A stretch of DNA of 64,000 nucleotides from Verrucomicrobiia bacterium (GTDB lineage Bacteria > Verrucomicrobiota > Verrucomicrobiia > Limisphaerales > DASXHY01). The translations under genes and the position numbers were made by a program. The notes under the pieces are model-generated. The model searched no databases, was not told the origin of the DNA, and saw only the letters and a program-made list of their open reading frames with translations. Position 1 is the stretch's first letter. Every line of letters begins with the position of its first letter. The stretch spans positions 1 through 64,000 of the forward strand of contig DASPIL010000060.1 in assembly GCA_035629175.1 (NCBI GenBank), read 5' to 3'. This document shows, piece by piece, positions 42,490 through 51,527 of the stretch.

Positions 42490-45084
42490 ATGAACCGAAA
42501 CCACCTCTGGAAACTGCTGCTCGTCATCTTTCTCACCGCCTGGGCGGTTTACGAGATGACTCCGCCCACGGCCCGTCCGCTCATCCCGTATTTCCAAACG
42601 CGGGCGGTCAATCAGGACGCCACATTGCGGGGGATCGTTGAACGCGCCAAAGCTGCTGAAGCCGCGCGGCCTGATCATGAGTACGGCCATTTGCTGGAGG
42701 CTATTGGCACCAACGACATCAGCCGTTACTTCCCCTTTTACGAAGCCAAAACGCAAACGCGTCCGACCACCTATATATTAAACAAGCTGCAGAAGGAGGC
42801 CGCGGGCAAGATCAAGCTGGGAATCGACCTTGCGGGCGGAACCTCGTTCCTGGTGGAAATGAACACGAACGAACTCGTCTCAACCGAGATCGTCACCGTC
42901 ACGAACTCCGCGGGACAGGTGCAAACCGTGACGAACGTTGTGAACGACGTCGACGTGAGCAGCGCGTTGTCCCAGGCGGTCGAGGTGTTTTGGAAGCGCG
43001 TGGATGCCCTGGGCGTGGCCGAGCCCGTGATCCAGCCGCAGGGCGATAATCGCATTCTCATCCAATTGCCCGGTCTTTCCGAAGAGGTCATCCAGGATGC
43101 GCGGAATCGGATTCAGAAGGTTGCCTTCCTCGAGTTTCGCCTGGTGCATCCGCAAAGCGAACAATTGCTGAGCCAGGGAGTTGGCGCACCCGGTTACCAG
43201 ATTCTGACACAGATTCAAGTTCAGCCCGATGGCAGCAAGGTGGCGGAACGCTACCTCGTGCGGCGGCGCCCGGAAATTGTAGGCGGCATTTCCCGCGCTG
43301 ACCTCAGCCGCGACAATCTCGGCCGGCCTGAAATCCTCTTCACTCTCGAACCTAAGGCAGCCGAAAAATTCGCGCAGGTAACCCGCGACAACGTCGGAAA
43401 CCTTCTCGCCATTGTGCTCGACGGCGAACTGCAGAGCGCCCCGCGGATCAACAGTGAAATTCCTGGCGGGCGCGGAACGATTTCCGGCCGTTACACGGAA
43501 CAGGAGGCGCGAACCCTGGTAAGCGTCCTCGAGAACCCCTTGAAGGCGCCCGTTCACATCATCAGCGAAAGCCAGGTGGATCCCACCCTCGGCAGCGATT
43601 CGGTTTCCAGCGGAGTGCGCGCAGCCACCTACGGCCTGATCGGTGTCAGCATTTTCATGCTGGGCTACTACCTCCTCGCAGGCCTCGTCGCCAATGTGGC
43701 GTTGATGCTGAACATTCTCATCCTGATGGGGGCGATGTGCGCCATCAATGCGACCCTCACCCTGCCGGGTATCGCGGGTATCGTGCTGACGGTGGGCATG
43801 GCTGTCGATGCGAACGTCCTGATCTTCGAACGTATTCGCGAGGAGCTTGCGGCCGGGAAATCGCTCCGTGGCGCGGTGAGTGCAGGCTACAACAAAGCGT
43901 TTGGAACGATCTTTGACTCCAACCTGACGACGTTGATCTCCTCAATCATCCTGATTTTCATGGGAACAGGCCCCGTCAAGGGATTCGGTGTTACCCTGAC
44001 GATCGGTGTGGGCATCAGCATGTTCACTGCGCTGGTGGTGACGCGTCTGGCGTTCGACTTCCTGATTGCAAGGAACGTCATCCGCACTCTCCCGATGCTG
44101 CAGATCATTCGCGGGAGCAATATCAATTTCATGCGCTGGGCGGTGCCCGCCTTCGTGGCTTCATGGCTTCTGATCGTGGCCGGCAACGGTTATGGCATCT
44201 TCGGCCGGGGTGCTGACGTCTTCGGCGTGGAGTTTTCCGGCGGCGAAACCGTGAAAATGAGCTTCGATAAGGCGCACAAGGTCGATGTGGACCGGCTGCG
44301 CGAGGCGGCGCAGAGCGTGGCGGGCGGCGATGTGCTGATCAATTACGAAGGTGACGTCGCCAGCGGAACGGAAAATCTCCGCGTCACTGCGCGTGCGTTC
44401 GACGCTGATGGAGAGCAGGCGGTCGGCGAGAAGATTTTTGAGCATCTCCGAACCACCTTCCCCGAGGCGAAGTTTGGCGGCGAATCAGGCCGCCCACTCG
44501 GCATTGAGCGCGTCGGCCCCACCATGGGCCAGGAGATTACACGCACGGCGATCATCGCGTCGTGTCTCGCCATGTTCGGCATCCTGATCTATGTCGCGTT
44601 TCGATATGAGTTCTCGTTCGCTGTTGGCGCTGTGGTCGCGCTGGTCCATGACGTCCTTATGACACTCGGCTGCTACTTCCTTGCAGGCCGTGAACTGAAT
44701 GCGACATCGGTTGCGGCGCTGCTCACCATCATTGGATTTTCAATCAACGACACCATCGTGATCTTTGACCGTGTGCGCGAGGACCTGAAGCTGGGCATCC
44801 GCGGGAGCTTCGTTGAAATCATGAACAAGGCTCTCAACCAGACGTTGAGCCGCACGATCATCACGTCGGGAACAGTCTTCATTTCGACCCTCTGCCTCTA
44901 TCTGTTCGGCGGCGGTGTGATCAACGATTTCGCGTTCACCTTCCTGGTCGGCATTATCAGCGGAACATTCTCCACGATCTATATCGCGTGCTTCATTGTC
45001 CTGCGCTGGCATAAAGGGCAGCGGCCGAGCATCGGCAATCCGCAGATGTCGGTTCAGACTGCGGCCCCCGTTGTGGGCAAGTAA
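42490..45084 (+). CDS. secDF: Fused protein translocase SecDF
   Basis: An 864-residue fusion of SecD and SecF, which uses the proton gradient to pull exported proteins through SecYEG. The SecD half (about 1-555) has helix 1 near the N-terminus, LGIDLAGGTSFLVEMN (about 113), a long periplasmic P1 region and five helices with GIAGIVLTVGMAVDANVLIFERIREEL. The SecF half (about 555-864) has FSGGETVKMSF and IIGFSINDTIVIFDRVRED. Both halves retain the conserved membrane aspartates. Fusion is common in Bacillota, Bacteroidota and the PVC group. It follows yajC and precedes terC by 12 nt. Confidence 0.95.
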   Translation: MNRNHLWKLLLVIFLTAWAVYEMTPPTARPLIPYFQTRAVNQDATLRGIVERAKAAEAARPDHEYGHLLEAIGTNDISRYFPFYEAKTQTRPTTYILNKLQKEAAGKIKLGIDLAGGTSFLVEMNTNELVSTEIVTVTNSAGQVQTVTNVVNDVDVSSALSQAVEVFWKRVDALGVAEPVIQPQGDNRILIQLPGLSEEVIQDARNRIQKVAFLEFRLVHPQSEQLLSQGVGAPGYQILTQIQVQPDGSKVAERYLVRRRPEIVGGISRADLSRDNLGRPEILFTLEPKAAEKFAQVTRDNVGNLLAIVLDGELQSAPRINSEIPGGRGTISGRYTEQEARTLVSVLENPLKAPVHIISESQVDPTLGSDSVSSGVRAATYGLIGVSIFMLGYYLLAGLVANVALMLNILILMGAMCAINATLTLPGIAGIVLTVGMAVDANVLIFERIREELAAGKSLRGAVSAGYNKAFGTIFDSNLTTLISSIILIFMGTGPVKGFGVTLTIGVGISMFTALVVTRLAFDFLIARNVIRTLPMLQIIRGSNINFMRWAVPAFVASWLLIVAGNGYGIFGRGADVFGVEFSGGETVKMSFDKAHKVDVDRLREAAQSVAGGDVLINYEGDVASGTENLRVTARAFDADGEQAVGEKIFEHLRTTFPEAKFGGESGRPLGIERVGPTMGQEITRTAIIASCLAMFGILIYVAFRYEFSFAVGAVVALVHDVLMTLGCYFLAGRELNATSVAALLTIIGFSINDTIVIFDRVREDLKLGIRGSFVEIMNKALNQTLSRTIITSGTVFISTLCLYLFGGGVINDFAFTFLVGIISGTFSTIYIACFIVLRWHKGQRPSIGNPQMSVQTAAPVVGK

Positions 45085-45096
45085 GCGGCCGCGCAG

Positions 45097-46089
45097 ATGG
45101 ATACCACTCTCGAAATCTCGGCCTGGCATTGGGCGGGATTCATCGCCAGCATCCTCGTCTTCCTGGCGCTGGATTTGGGTGTCTTCCATCGTCATGCGCA
45201 CGTCGTCCGTTTCAAGGAGGCGCTAGCCTGGACCTTTGTCTGGTTCACGACTGCAATCCTGTTCGGCCTGGTCATCGCACCCTCAATGGTTGAAAACTGG
45301 GGACGCGACGAAAGCGTGGAGTTCGTCACGGGTTATCTCATCGAGCTATCACTCTCGATGGATAACGTCTTCGTGATCGCCTTGATCTTCGGGTACTTCC
45401 GGATTCCGGCAGAGTATCAGCATCGCGTGCTGTTCTGGGGCATTCTGGGCGCATTGATCATGCGCGGTCTGATGATTGGCGCGGGCGTCGCCCTGATCTC
45501 GGCGCTGCACTGGGTGCTCTACCTGTTCGCGGCGCTCCTGATTTTCAGCGGCATCAAAATGATGTTTGTCGAGACGGACGTTGAGCCGGAAAAAAACCCG
45601 GTGATTCGTCTCGCGCGGCGGTTGTATCCCGTATGTCCGCACCTGGATGGGCAGAAGTTCACGACCGACTGGAACGGGCGCCTTGCGCTGACGCCGCTGG
45701 CGCTGGTGCTCCTGATGGTCGAAACAACGGACCTCGTGTTCGCCCTCGACTCCATCCCGGCCATCTTCGCAGTCACCACCAAGCCTTTCATCATCTTTAC
45801 ATCGAACGTCTTTGCGATTCTCGGGCTGCGCTCGCTCTATTTCGTACTCGCGGGTGCGATCGGTTATTTCCGATACCTGAAATACGGGCTTTCGCTCGTG
45901 CTGGTTTTCATTGGAATCAAGATGCTGCTGGCTCCGCATCATCCGCCGGAAAAATGGTTTCAGGTCAAGATCCCAACGGGAGTTTCGTTGTCGGTTGTTG
46001 CCGGAATCATTCTGATTTCGATCCTCGTTTCGGTTATTGCAGCGAGGCGCGAGCAGAAGCGCAGTGGTAGCGCAACAAAACTGCCGTGA
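45097..46089 (+). CDS. TerC family integral membrane protein
   Basis: A 330-residue polytopic protein with about nine helices. TerC proteins export metals such as manganese, in some bacteria at the Sec translocon to load exported enzymes. The two signature segments are LSLSMDNVFVIALIFGYF (about 87-104) and VETTDLVFALDSIPAIFAVT (about 208-227), each with the membrane aspartates thought to bind the ion. Length and topology are normal for the Alx/YgjT-like branch. The ATG is 12 nt past secDF, so it is in the same unit, which suits a link between metal supply and secretion. Confidence 0.9.
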   Translation: MDTTLEISAWHWAGFIASILVFLALDLGVFHRHAHVVRFKEALAWTFVWFTTAILFGLVIAPSMVENWGRDESVEFVTGYLIELSLSMDNVFVIALIFGYFRIPAEYQHRVLFWGILGALIMRGLMIGAGVALISALHWVLYLFAALLIFSGIKMMFVETDVEPEKNPVIRLARRLYPVCPHLDGQKFTTDWNGRLALTPLALVLLMVETTDLVFALDSIPAIFAVTTKPFIIFTSNVFAILGLRSLYFVLAGAIGYFRYLKYGLSLVLVFIGIKMLLAPHHPPEKWFQVKIPTGVSLSVVAGIILISILVSVIAARREQKRSGSATKLP

Positions 46090-46120
46090 CGTTCCACTGG
46101 AGTTGCGGTATTCACCCGGC

Positions 46121-47854
46121 ATGAAGTTTCGGTGGTCGATTGCTCCGTGGGATCCGCTCATGGTTGGCCAGTTCTCCAGGGAACTCCAGGTTTCCACGCT
46201 TCTCGCGCAATGCCTGCTCAACCGGGGCTTCTCGTCGGCCGATCACACCGCCCGTTTCCTGGAACCGCGCCTCGCGAATCTCGCCGATCCCATTCTGCTC
46301 CCGGACATGGATCGGGCCGTGGCCCTGCTGCTCACGGCTCGGGAAGAGCGCCAGCCGCTCGTGATTTTCGGGGACTATGATGTTGACGGTGTCACCTCCA
46401 CGGCATTGCTGCTCGAAGTGTTCGAACACCTCGGCATCGTGGCCGAAGCCTATCTGCCGCGTCGGATGGACGAGGGTTACGGGCTGAGCCAGGAAGCGGT
46501 GGAGAACTGCCTTCGAAAATTTCCAGCAACGCTGGTCCTCGCCGTCGATTGCGGATCCACGTCCGTGGAAACCATCCGCGACCTGGCACAACGCGGCGTT
46601 CAGACGATCGTGCTCGATCATCATCAGGTGTGCGATCCCGCTCCCGACGCGGCTGCGCTGGTGAATCCTCAGCGTTCGCTGAGGGCGGGCCCCGGCGCGG
46701 GTGCGTTCACGGAACTGTGCTCCGCCGGCCTGGCTTTCAAGCTGGCGCACGCTCTCGTTAAGAAAAGCCGCGAACTCGGCATTCCCGGAGCCGCCGACTA
46801 CGATCTGCGCCCGCTCCTGGATCTCGTAGCGTTGGGAACCATTGCCGACATCGTGCCACTCATCGGCGAAAACCGGATCCTGGTTGCCTCAGGGTTGGCG
46901 CGCCTGAATCGCACCGAGCGGCCAGGGCTTCTCGCTTTGAAGCAGGTGGCGGGGATTACATCGCCGCTCGGAACCTATGAAGCCGGCTTTCAGCTCGCCC
47001 CCCGCCTCAACGCCGCAGGCAGGCTGGAAACGGCCGAGGATGCCCTGCGCCTGCTCCGTGCCAAAAGTATTGATGAAGCCCTTCCGCTCGCCCGCACCCT
47101 GGATGAGCGGAATCGCGAACGGCAAACCATTGAACGGAGCATTGTCGATGACGTGATCGGCGCGATCCGTGCGAAGTTTGATCCCACGAAAGATTTCGTC
47201 ATTGTGGAAGGACAACTGCCCTGGCACATCGGGGTTGTGGGCATCGTTGCCTCGCGCGTGCTCCAGGAGTTTTATCGGCCCACCATCATTGTTGGCGGAG
47301 ACGGGGCGCATTGGCGCGGTTCCGGTCGCAGCATTGCAGGGTTCGATCTGGCGGCGGCGTTGCGCGAGTGCAGCAGCCTGCTCGTTCGGCATGGCGGCCA
47401 TGCGATGGCTGCGGGAGTAACGCTCGCGACCGGCAACCTCGAGGCGCTCCGCGTGCGCTTGAACGAACTGGCGCGACAACACTTGAAGACGGATGACCTG
47501 CATCCGCCTTTGCGATTGGACGCCGAAGTCAGCCTCAGCGATCTCACGCTGGGCCGGTTGCAGGAATTGGATCGACTGCGTCCCACGGGCCAGGGGAATC
47601 CCACCATCCAACTCTGCTCCCGCGGATTGACACACCAGCGACCTCTGCAACGCGTGGGGGCCAATCGCCAGCACGTCAAGATGTGGGTGACCGATGGAAC
47701 GGCCGGACACGAAGCGGTGTGGTGGGGGGCCGGCAATGGTTCACTTCCGGTCGGCCAATTCGATCTCGCCTTTGCACCGCAGGTGAATGAATTCAATGGA
47801 AGACGTTGCGTTCAACTGAAGGTGCTCGACTGGCGCACAACCGGGGCCAGGTAG
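46121..47854 (+). CDS. recJ: Single-stranded-DNA-specific exonuclease RecJ
   Basis: A 577-residue 5'-3' single-strand exonuclease acting in recombination and mismatch repair. DHH phosphoesterase motifs are FGDYDVDGVTSTALL (about 84-98, motif I), AVDCGSTS (motif II), VLDHHQV (motif III) and GTIADIVPL (motif IV). The DHHA1 domain carries RSIAGFDL and GGHAMAAG. A C-terminal OB-like domain follows. The ATG at 46121 begins MKFRWSIAPWD, typical of RecJ. The frame to 46037 overlaps terC and is rejected. All metal-binding motifs are intact. Confidence 0.94.
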   Translation: MKFRWSIAPWDPLMVGQFSRELQVSTLLAQCLLNRGFSSADHTARFLEPRLANLADPILLPDMDRAVALLLTAREERQPLVIFGDYDVDGVTSTALLLEVFEHLGIVAEAYLPRRMDEGYGLSQEAVENCLRKFPATLVLAVDCGSTSVETIRDLAQRGVQTIVLDHHQVCDPAPDAAALVNPQRSLRAGPGAGAFTELCSAGLAFKLAHALVKKSRELGIPGAADYDLRPLLDLVALGTIADIVPLIGENRILVASGLARLNRTERPGLLALKQVAGITSPLGTYEAGFQLAPRLNAAGRLETAEDALRLLRAKSIDEALPLARTLDERNRERQTIERSIVDDVIGAIRAKFDPTKDFVIVEGQLPWHIGVVGIVASRVLQEFYRPTIIVGGDGAHWRGSGRSIAGFDLAAALRECSSLLVRHGGHAMAAGVTLATGNLEALRVRLNELARQHLKTDDLHPPLRLDAEVSLSDLTLGRLQELDRLRPTGQGNPTIQLCSRGLTHQRPLQRVGANRQHVKMWVTDGTAGHEAVWWGAGNGSLPVGQFDLAFAPQVNEFNGRRCVQLKVLDWRTTGAR

Positions 47855-47917
47855 AATCCACGCCACAATATGTTTTCAGGCTCGGATTTTTTTTGACGGC
47901 TGCATAGCCTCCCTCGC

Positions 47918-48619
47918 TTGCAAACAGCCCCACTGCATACCACAGCGATTATCGTCGCGGCCGGCCGCGGAACCCGCATGGGGCCGAACGTCGACAAAAT
48001 ATTTCTCGAACTCGCCGGCCGGCCGGTGATTGCGCACACGTGGCAGCGCTTCGCGGATTCACCCTCAATCACCGACATCGTTCTCGTCGTTCGTTCGGGA
48101 ATGGAAGCAGCGTTCCACGATTTGGCAGCGGCATTTCATCTGGCCAAGCCTTATCAACTCGTCGCGGGTGGCGCGGAACGCCAGGACTCAGTTTGGAACG
48201 GATTGTCCGCAGCAGGCAGCAACACCGAAGTTGTGGCGATTCAGGACGGCGCGAGACCCTGCACATCGGAACGGCTGATTGCCGCGACCATCGAGGCGGC
48301 CTGGCGGTCCGGAGCGGCCGTCGCGGCACGGACGATCACCGACACAATCAAGGAGTCCGCCGACGGACACACGGTCCTGCGGACGTTAGATCGTTCCCGT
48401 TTATGGTCCGTTCAGACGCCGCAAGCCTTTCGAAGGGACGTGCTGCTGCGCGCCCTCGACGAAGTGCGCCGCCGCGGATTGCGGGTGACGGACGACACTG
48501 CGGCTTGCGAGCTGACAGGGCAGCCTGTTCAACTCGTGTCGTCTACCGATCCGAATCCGAAGGTCACACGTCCTGAGGATCTGCCCTACATTCAATGGCT
48601 ATTGCGATCCTTGGCTTGA
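47918..48619 (+). CDS. ispD: 2-C-methyl-D-erythritol 4-phosphate cytidylyltransferase IspD
   Basis: A 233-residue enzyme of the non-mevalonate isoprenoid pathway that joins CTP to methylerythritol phosphate. The nucleotide-binding loop is IIVAAGRGTRMGPNVDK (about 10-26). IQDGARP (about 110) and TDDTAACEL (about 191) are further family signatures, and NPKVTRPEDL lies at the end. No ATG precedes the binding loop in frame, so the start must be the TTG at 47918 or a similar rare codon. A T-run precedes it at 47888-47895. It is 63 nt past recJ. Confidence 0.93.
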   Translation: MQTAPLHTTAIIVAAGRGTRMGPNVDKIFLELAGRPVIAHTWQRFADSPSITDIVLVVRSGMEAAFHDLAAAFHLAKPYQLVAGGAERQDSVWNGLSAAGSNTEVVAIQDGARPCTSERLIAATIEAAWRSGAAVAARTITDTIKESADGHTVLRTLDRSRLWSVQTPQAFRRDVLLRALDEVRRRGLRVTDDTAACELTGQPVQLVSSTDPNPKVTRPEDLPYIQWLLRSLA

Positions 48620-48650
48620 ACGATGAACCAGGCTGGGCCAACCTTTTGCC

Positions 48651-48818
48651 ATGAACTTTCTCGGTGCGATTTTTGCGTATGCCTTCATGGCATTTGTTCT
48701 CGGTTGGGGCGTGCTGCAAGCCGTGCACGGGAATTACTGGCTGCTCGTGATCGGATTCGTCGCTTACATGGCCATGCTGATCAAGCTCGGCTGTCTTCCT
48801 CCGAAGACAGGCCACTGA
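48651..48818 (+). CDS. Small two-helix membrane protein
   Basis: A 55-residue protein, MNFLGAIFAYAFMAFVLGWG to LPPKTGH. Two hydrophobic segments (about 3-21 and 28-46) surround a short QAVHGNYW turn, so it is likely a helical hairpin in the membrane. It lies 31 nt after ispD on the same strand. Its stop ends one base before the end of a convergent small gene. I do not recognise the family, but coding is supported by the sharp hydrophobic pattern. Confidence 0.6.
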   Translation: MNFLGAIFAYAFMAFVLGWGVLQAVHGNYWLLVIGFVAYMAMLIKLGCLPPKTGH

Positions 48819-48819
48819 C

Positions 48820-48999
48820 TCAGTCCCGGCGCTGGCCCAGCAGGAAACCGACGACGCAACCCAGCACCGCTGCGAACGCGATGCTCGACCACGTGTTCTC
48901 ATGCACGTAATCGTCTGTCACGCGGCTGACATTGCGTGCAGTGTCGGAAGCCTTCTTCTGAAAATCCTGAAGCCGGTTGGTCATGTCTTTGGTGTTCAT
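48820..48999 (-). CDS. Small membrane protein of the ElaB/YqjD (DUF883) type
   Basis: A 59-residue protein. The N-terminal half is an amphipathic helix (MNTKDMTNRLQDFQKKASDT). It is followed by VHENTWSSIAFAAVLGCVVG, a single C-terminal membrane helix, and ends QRRD. The H-E-N-x-W-S-S-I-A-F-A-A pattern and C-terminal anchor are those of the ElaB/YqjD/DUF883 family. Those are inner-membrane proteins that bind ribosomes in stationary phase in E. coli. Length is short for the family. It is tail to tail with the small gene at 48651. Confidence 0.7.
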   Translation of the reverse strand: MNTKDMTNRLQDFQKKASDTARNVSRVTDDYVHENTWSSIAFAAVLGCVVGFLLGQRRD

Positions 49000-49066
49000 G
49001 CGGCGAATATAGATCCATGAGCCCGATTGCCCACTAGGGCTGCTACCCCAAATCGTTCATCAATCA

Positions 49067-49243
49067 ATGCGTGCCGTTGTTCAACGCGTCTCACAAGCCG
49101 CGGTCACTGTGACCGTCCGTGATCGCTTCAAGGAGCAACTCGCACGAGATTTCGGACGTCCCGTTGAAGTGGGAGAACTTGGCGCCGACAGGAAAGTCAG
49201 CCTCGATAACGATGGACCCGTCACCCTCATCGTCGACTCCAAA
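49067..49243 (+). pseudogene. dtd: Remnant of D-aminoacyl-tRNA deacylase (dtd) with internal deletion
   Basis: Residues 1-16 (MRAVVQRVSQAAVTVT) match the N-terminus of Dtd. Residues 18-59 (DRFKEQLARDFGRPVEVG, then VSLDNDGPVTLIVDSK) match its C-terminus. About 90 residues in between are absent, including the catalytic SQFTL motif, and the frame stays open across the junction. The NDGPVT motif remains. The usual phenylalanine and methionine of GEFGADMKV have changed to leucine and arginine, which suggests decay. After the normal end point the frame runs on into the antisense of the histidine kinase gene. I read it as a pseudogene left by an in-frame deletion. Confidence 0.75.
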
Positions 49244-49255
49244 CTCGGGAGTAAA

Positions 49256-50752
49256 TCATGCGCTCGGGAGCCGGACCACAAAGGTCGTCCCCTGCCCTTC
49301 GCGACTCCGCACATCGATCGTGCCCCCGTGTGCTTCAACAATCGAACGGCAGATCGCCAGCCCAAGACCGGAATGCCCCTGCGCGGATGTCCTCGCGGCG
49401 TCGATGCGATAGAAGCGCTTGAACACATTTGCCTGATGTTCGGAGGAAATGCCGGGCCCGTCATCCACCACCTCGACTATGGCAAAACGCTGTTCGCTTC
49501 GGGTCTTCACGTGGATGTTGCCTCGCTCGCGGTTGTAGTGAATCGCATTTGAAACGAGATTGGTGATCACCTGCCCCAGCCGCTCGGAGTCGCCAACGCA
49601 TGGCGCGTCGCGCAAGTCCACTGTGATCTGGATCTGCTTGTCCGAAGCAAGGGGCCGCAGCTGGTCAATGCATTCTCCTGCTATCGGCGCAAGGTTCACC
49701 GCCGAACGGCGCAAGTTCTCCTGTCCGGCGTCCAGCCGCGCCAATTCAAGCAGTGATTCCAACAACCTCCGCATTCGCTGAGCTGAGCGATGGCACGCCT
49801 CGATCGTTGCGCGATACTCATCTGCGCTGCGCTCGCGATTCAGAGCAGACTGCGTCTGCGTGAGCATTACTGAAACTGGAGTTCGCAATTCATGCGCGGC
49901 ATCCGAGGTGAATTGCTTTTGCTGGCCGAATGCCGCCTCGAGCCGCGCGAATGTGCCGTTGAGAATGCCCGCGAGTTCCCCAAGTTCGCTTTCCGTGTCC
50001 GCCACGCTGATGCGATGCGAAAGGTCACCCCCGGAAATTCGATTGGCTGTTTCCGTGATGCTGCGAATCGGCCGCGTTGCGCGAGCCGCAAGCCAGCCGC
50101 CGCCAGCCAGGCCAAAGATAAGGATCACCGCGCCGACGGTTGCCAGCCGAACCGCTACCTTTCGAAGCTCACGTTGTTCCGGGAGGATCGATCCGCCAAC
50201 CAGCAATGAGTCGCCCTGTGGCGTGACCAGCAGCACTTCGCGCCACGTGTCGCGGGTTTCCGGCGATTGAACCCCGCGCGGGCCCCGCAATTCGGGACGA
50301 GAAAGTGATGAAGGGGCATTCGTGGATTGCGAGACGCGCACGCCTTCGCGATTCCACGCCGCATAATAAAAATCGTTCGCCGTGCCATCGTCAAACAGCG
50401 CTGTCTGATGAGGCGTGATGCGGAATTCCGCAGGCCGGCGATTCGGTCGCTGGAATCGCGGCAGCCCATCCCCGCGATCGGGTCGTCCATCGGAGTCCAT
50501 GAACGGTGGCCGCTCCGGAACGTTGAATCGATCGCCCGCCCCATTTCCTGGCATGGGCGGACGTTCGCGAGGACCAAGCGGACGCCACGCTCCCGCGAGC
50601 ATGTGTGCGCGCCGCTCGAGCTCCAGATCCAGCTGGCGCCATTGACGCGCGCTTTGAAGTTGGTAAGCCGTGACACCAAACCCAACCAGCACAGCCAGAA
50701 GAATGAGTCCGTACCAGAGCTGCAGCTGCCATCGAATCGATTTGATGGTCAT
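49256..50752 (-). CDS. Sensor histidine kinase
   Basis: A 498-residue membrane kinase from the ATG at 50752, 12 nt after the response regulator. Helix 1 spans about 11-30 and helix 2 about 203-222. Between them is a periplasmic domain of about 170 residues whose first part is rich in Pro, Arg and Asp. HAMP follows (about 222-275), then HisKA with His287 in DAAHELRTPVS. The ATPase domain has the N-box NLVSNAIHYN, G1 VVDDGPGIS and G2 HSGLGLAI. All boxes are intact. Together with the OmpR-type regulator it forms a two-component pair; the signal is unknown. Confidence 0.92.
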   Translation of the reverse strand: MTIKSIRWQLQLWYGLILLAVLVGFGVTAYQLQSARQWRQLDLELERRAHMLAGAWRPLGPRERPPMPGNGAGDRFNVPERPPFMDSDGRPDRGDGLPRFQRPNRRPAEFRITPHQTALFDDGTANDFYYAAWNREGVRVSQSTNAPSSLSRPELRGPRGVQSPETRDTWREVLLVTPQGDSLLVGGSILPEQRELRKVAVRLATVGAVILIFGLAGGGWLAARATRPIRSITETANRISGGDLSHRISVADTESELGELAGILNGTFARLEAAFGQQKQFTSDAAHELRTPVSVMLTQTQSALNRERSADEYRATIEACHRSAQRMRRLLESLLELARLDAGQENLRRSAVNLAPIAGECIDQLRPLASDKQIQITVDLRDAPCVGDSERLGQVITNLVSNAIHYNRERGNIHVKTRSEQRFAIVEVVDDGPGISSEHQANVFKRFYRIDAARTSAQGHSGLGLAICRSIVEAHGGTIDVRSREGQGTTFVVRLPSA

Positions 50753-50764
50753 GAAAACAAACAA

Positions 50765-51415
50765 TTACTCCACGCAATATCCATGGCCCCGCCGCGTGGT
50801 GATCACATCGGGTCCCAATTTCTTGCGAATGTTTGAGACGTGAACATCCAGCAAATTCGAAAGCGTGCTGTCATCTTCATCGAACAAATGCTCGTAGAGC
50901 GCGGTCCGGCTCACAACCTGACCGCGGTGCAATGCAAGAAATTCCAGCAACGCATACTCGCGCGCTGTAACTGTGACAAGCTCCCCCCGCCGCGACACCA
51001 CCCTGGCCGCCATGTCGATCGTTATGTCCCCGATTTCGAGGATGTTGCGCGTCTGGCCCGCGCTGCGGCGGATCAGCGCGCGAACACGGGCGAGCAACTC
51101 GTGAAGGTCGAAGGGTTTGACCAGGTAATCATCGGCGCCATTGTCGAGGCCGCGAATACGCTCGCGCGTCCGGTCGCGGGCGGTGAGCATCAGCACGGGG
51201 GTTTTCTTCGTGCGCCGCAATTTCTCAAGCACGCTCCAGCCGTCGCGCTTGGGAAGCATTACATCCAGCACGAGCGCGTCGTATTCCCACGTCTCGGCCT
51301 TGTAGAGCCCTTCCTCGCCATCCGTCGCGGTATCAACGGCATAACCTTCATCCCTGAATGTCTGGGCGAGGCTGCTCAGCAGATCGGGCTCGTCCTCAAT
51401 GATCAATATTCTCAT
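50765..51415 (-). CDS. OmpR/PhoB-type response regulator
   Basis: A 216-residue regulator from the ATG at 51415, which starts MRILIIEDEPD. The longer frame to 51679 overlaps the Fe-S carrier gene and the terminator. The receiver domain (1-115) has the acidic pocket Glu8-Asp9, phospho-acceptor Asp51 in LVLDVMLPK and Lys101 in YLVKPFD. The winged-helix DNA-binding domain (about 125-216) ends in the TRRGHGYCVE hairpin. It precedes its kinase by 12 nt. A bidirectional terminator lies upstream of its start. Confidence 0.93.
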   Translation of the reverse strand: MRILIIEDEPDLLSSLAQTFRDEGYAVDTATDGEEGLYKAETWEYDALVLDVMLPKRDGWSVLEKLRRTKKTPVLMLTARDRTRERIRGLDNGADDYLVKPFDLHELLARVRALIRRSAGQTRNILEIGDITIDMAARVVSRRGELVTVTAREYALLEFLALHRGQVVSRTALYEHLFDEDDSTLSNLLDVHVSNIRKKLGPDVITTRRGHGYCVE

Positions 51416-51467
51416 CGGCTCTCGAGCGGAATGTAGGGCGGCCCACCTTAACGCGAGATGAAGGACA

Positions 51468-51506
51468 ATAAAAAAGCCGTCCCGCGTCGCACGGAACGGC
51501 GTTTTT
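51468..51506. terminator. Bidirectional terminator between the Fe-S carrier and the two-component genes
   Basis: GCCGT (51476-51480) pairs with ACGGC (51496-51500), with a GTTTTT run on the plus side and an A-run on the other (51468-51475) that reads TTTTTTATT on the minus strand. Inner CCG/CGG pairing extends the stem. It lies 22 nt past the Fe-S carrier stop. Confidence 0.65.
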
Positions 51507-51527
51507 GAGCCTGGCGGAATATCGTGC

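Noticed and set aside
45349-46221. 290-codon minus-strand open frame
   Set aside because: Antisense to terC and the recJ start; charged and repetitive composition with no domain.
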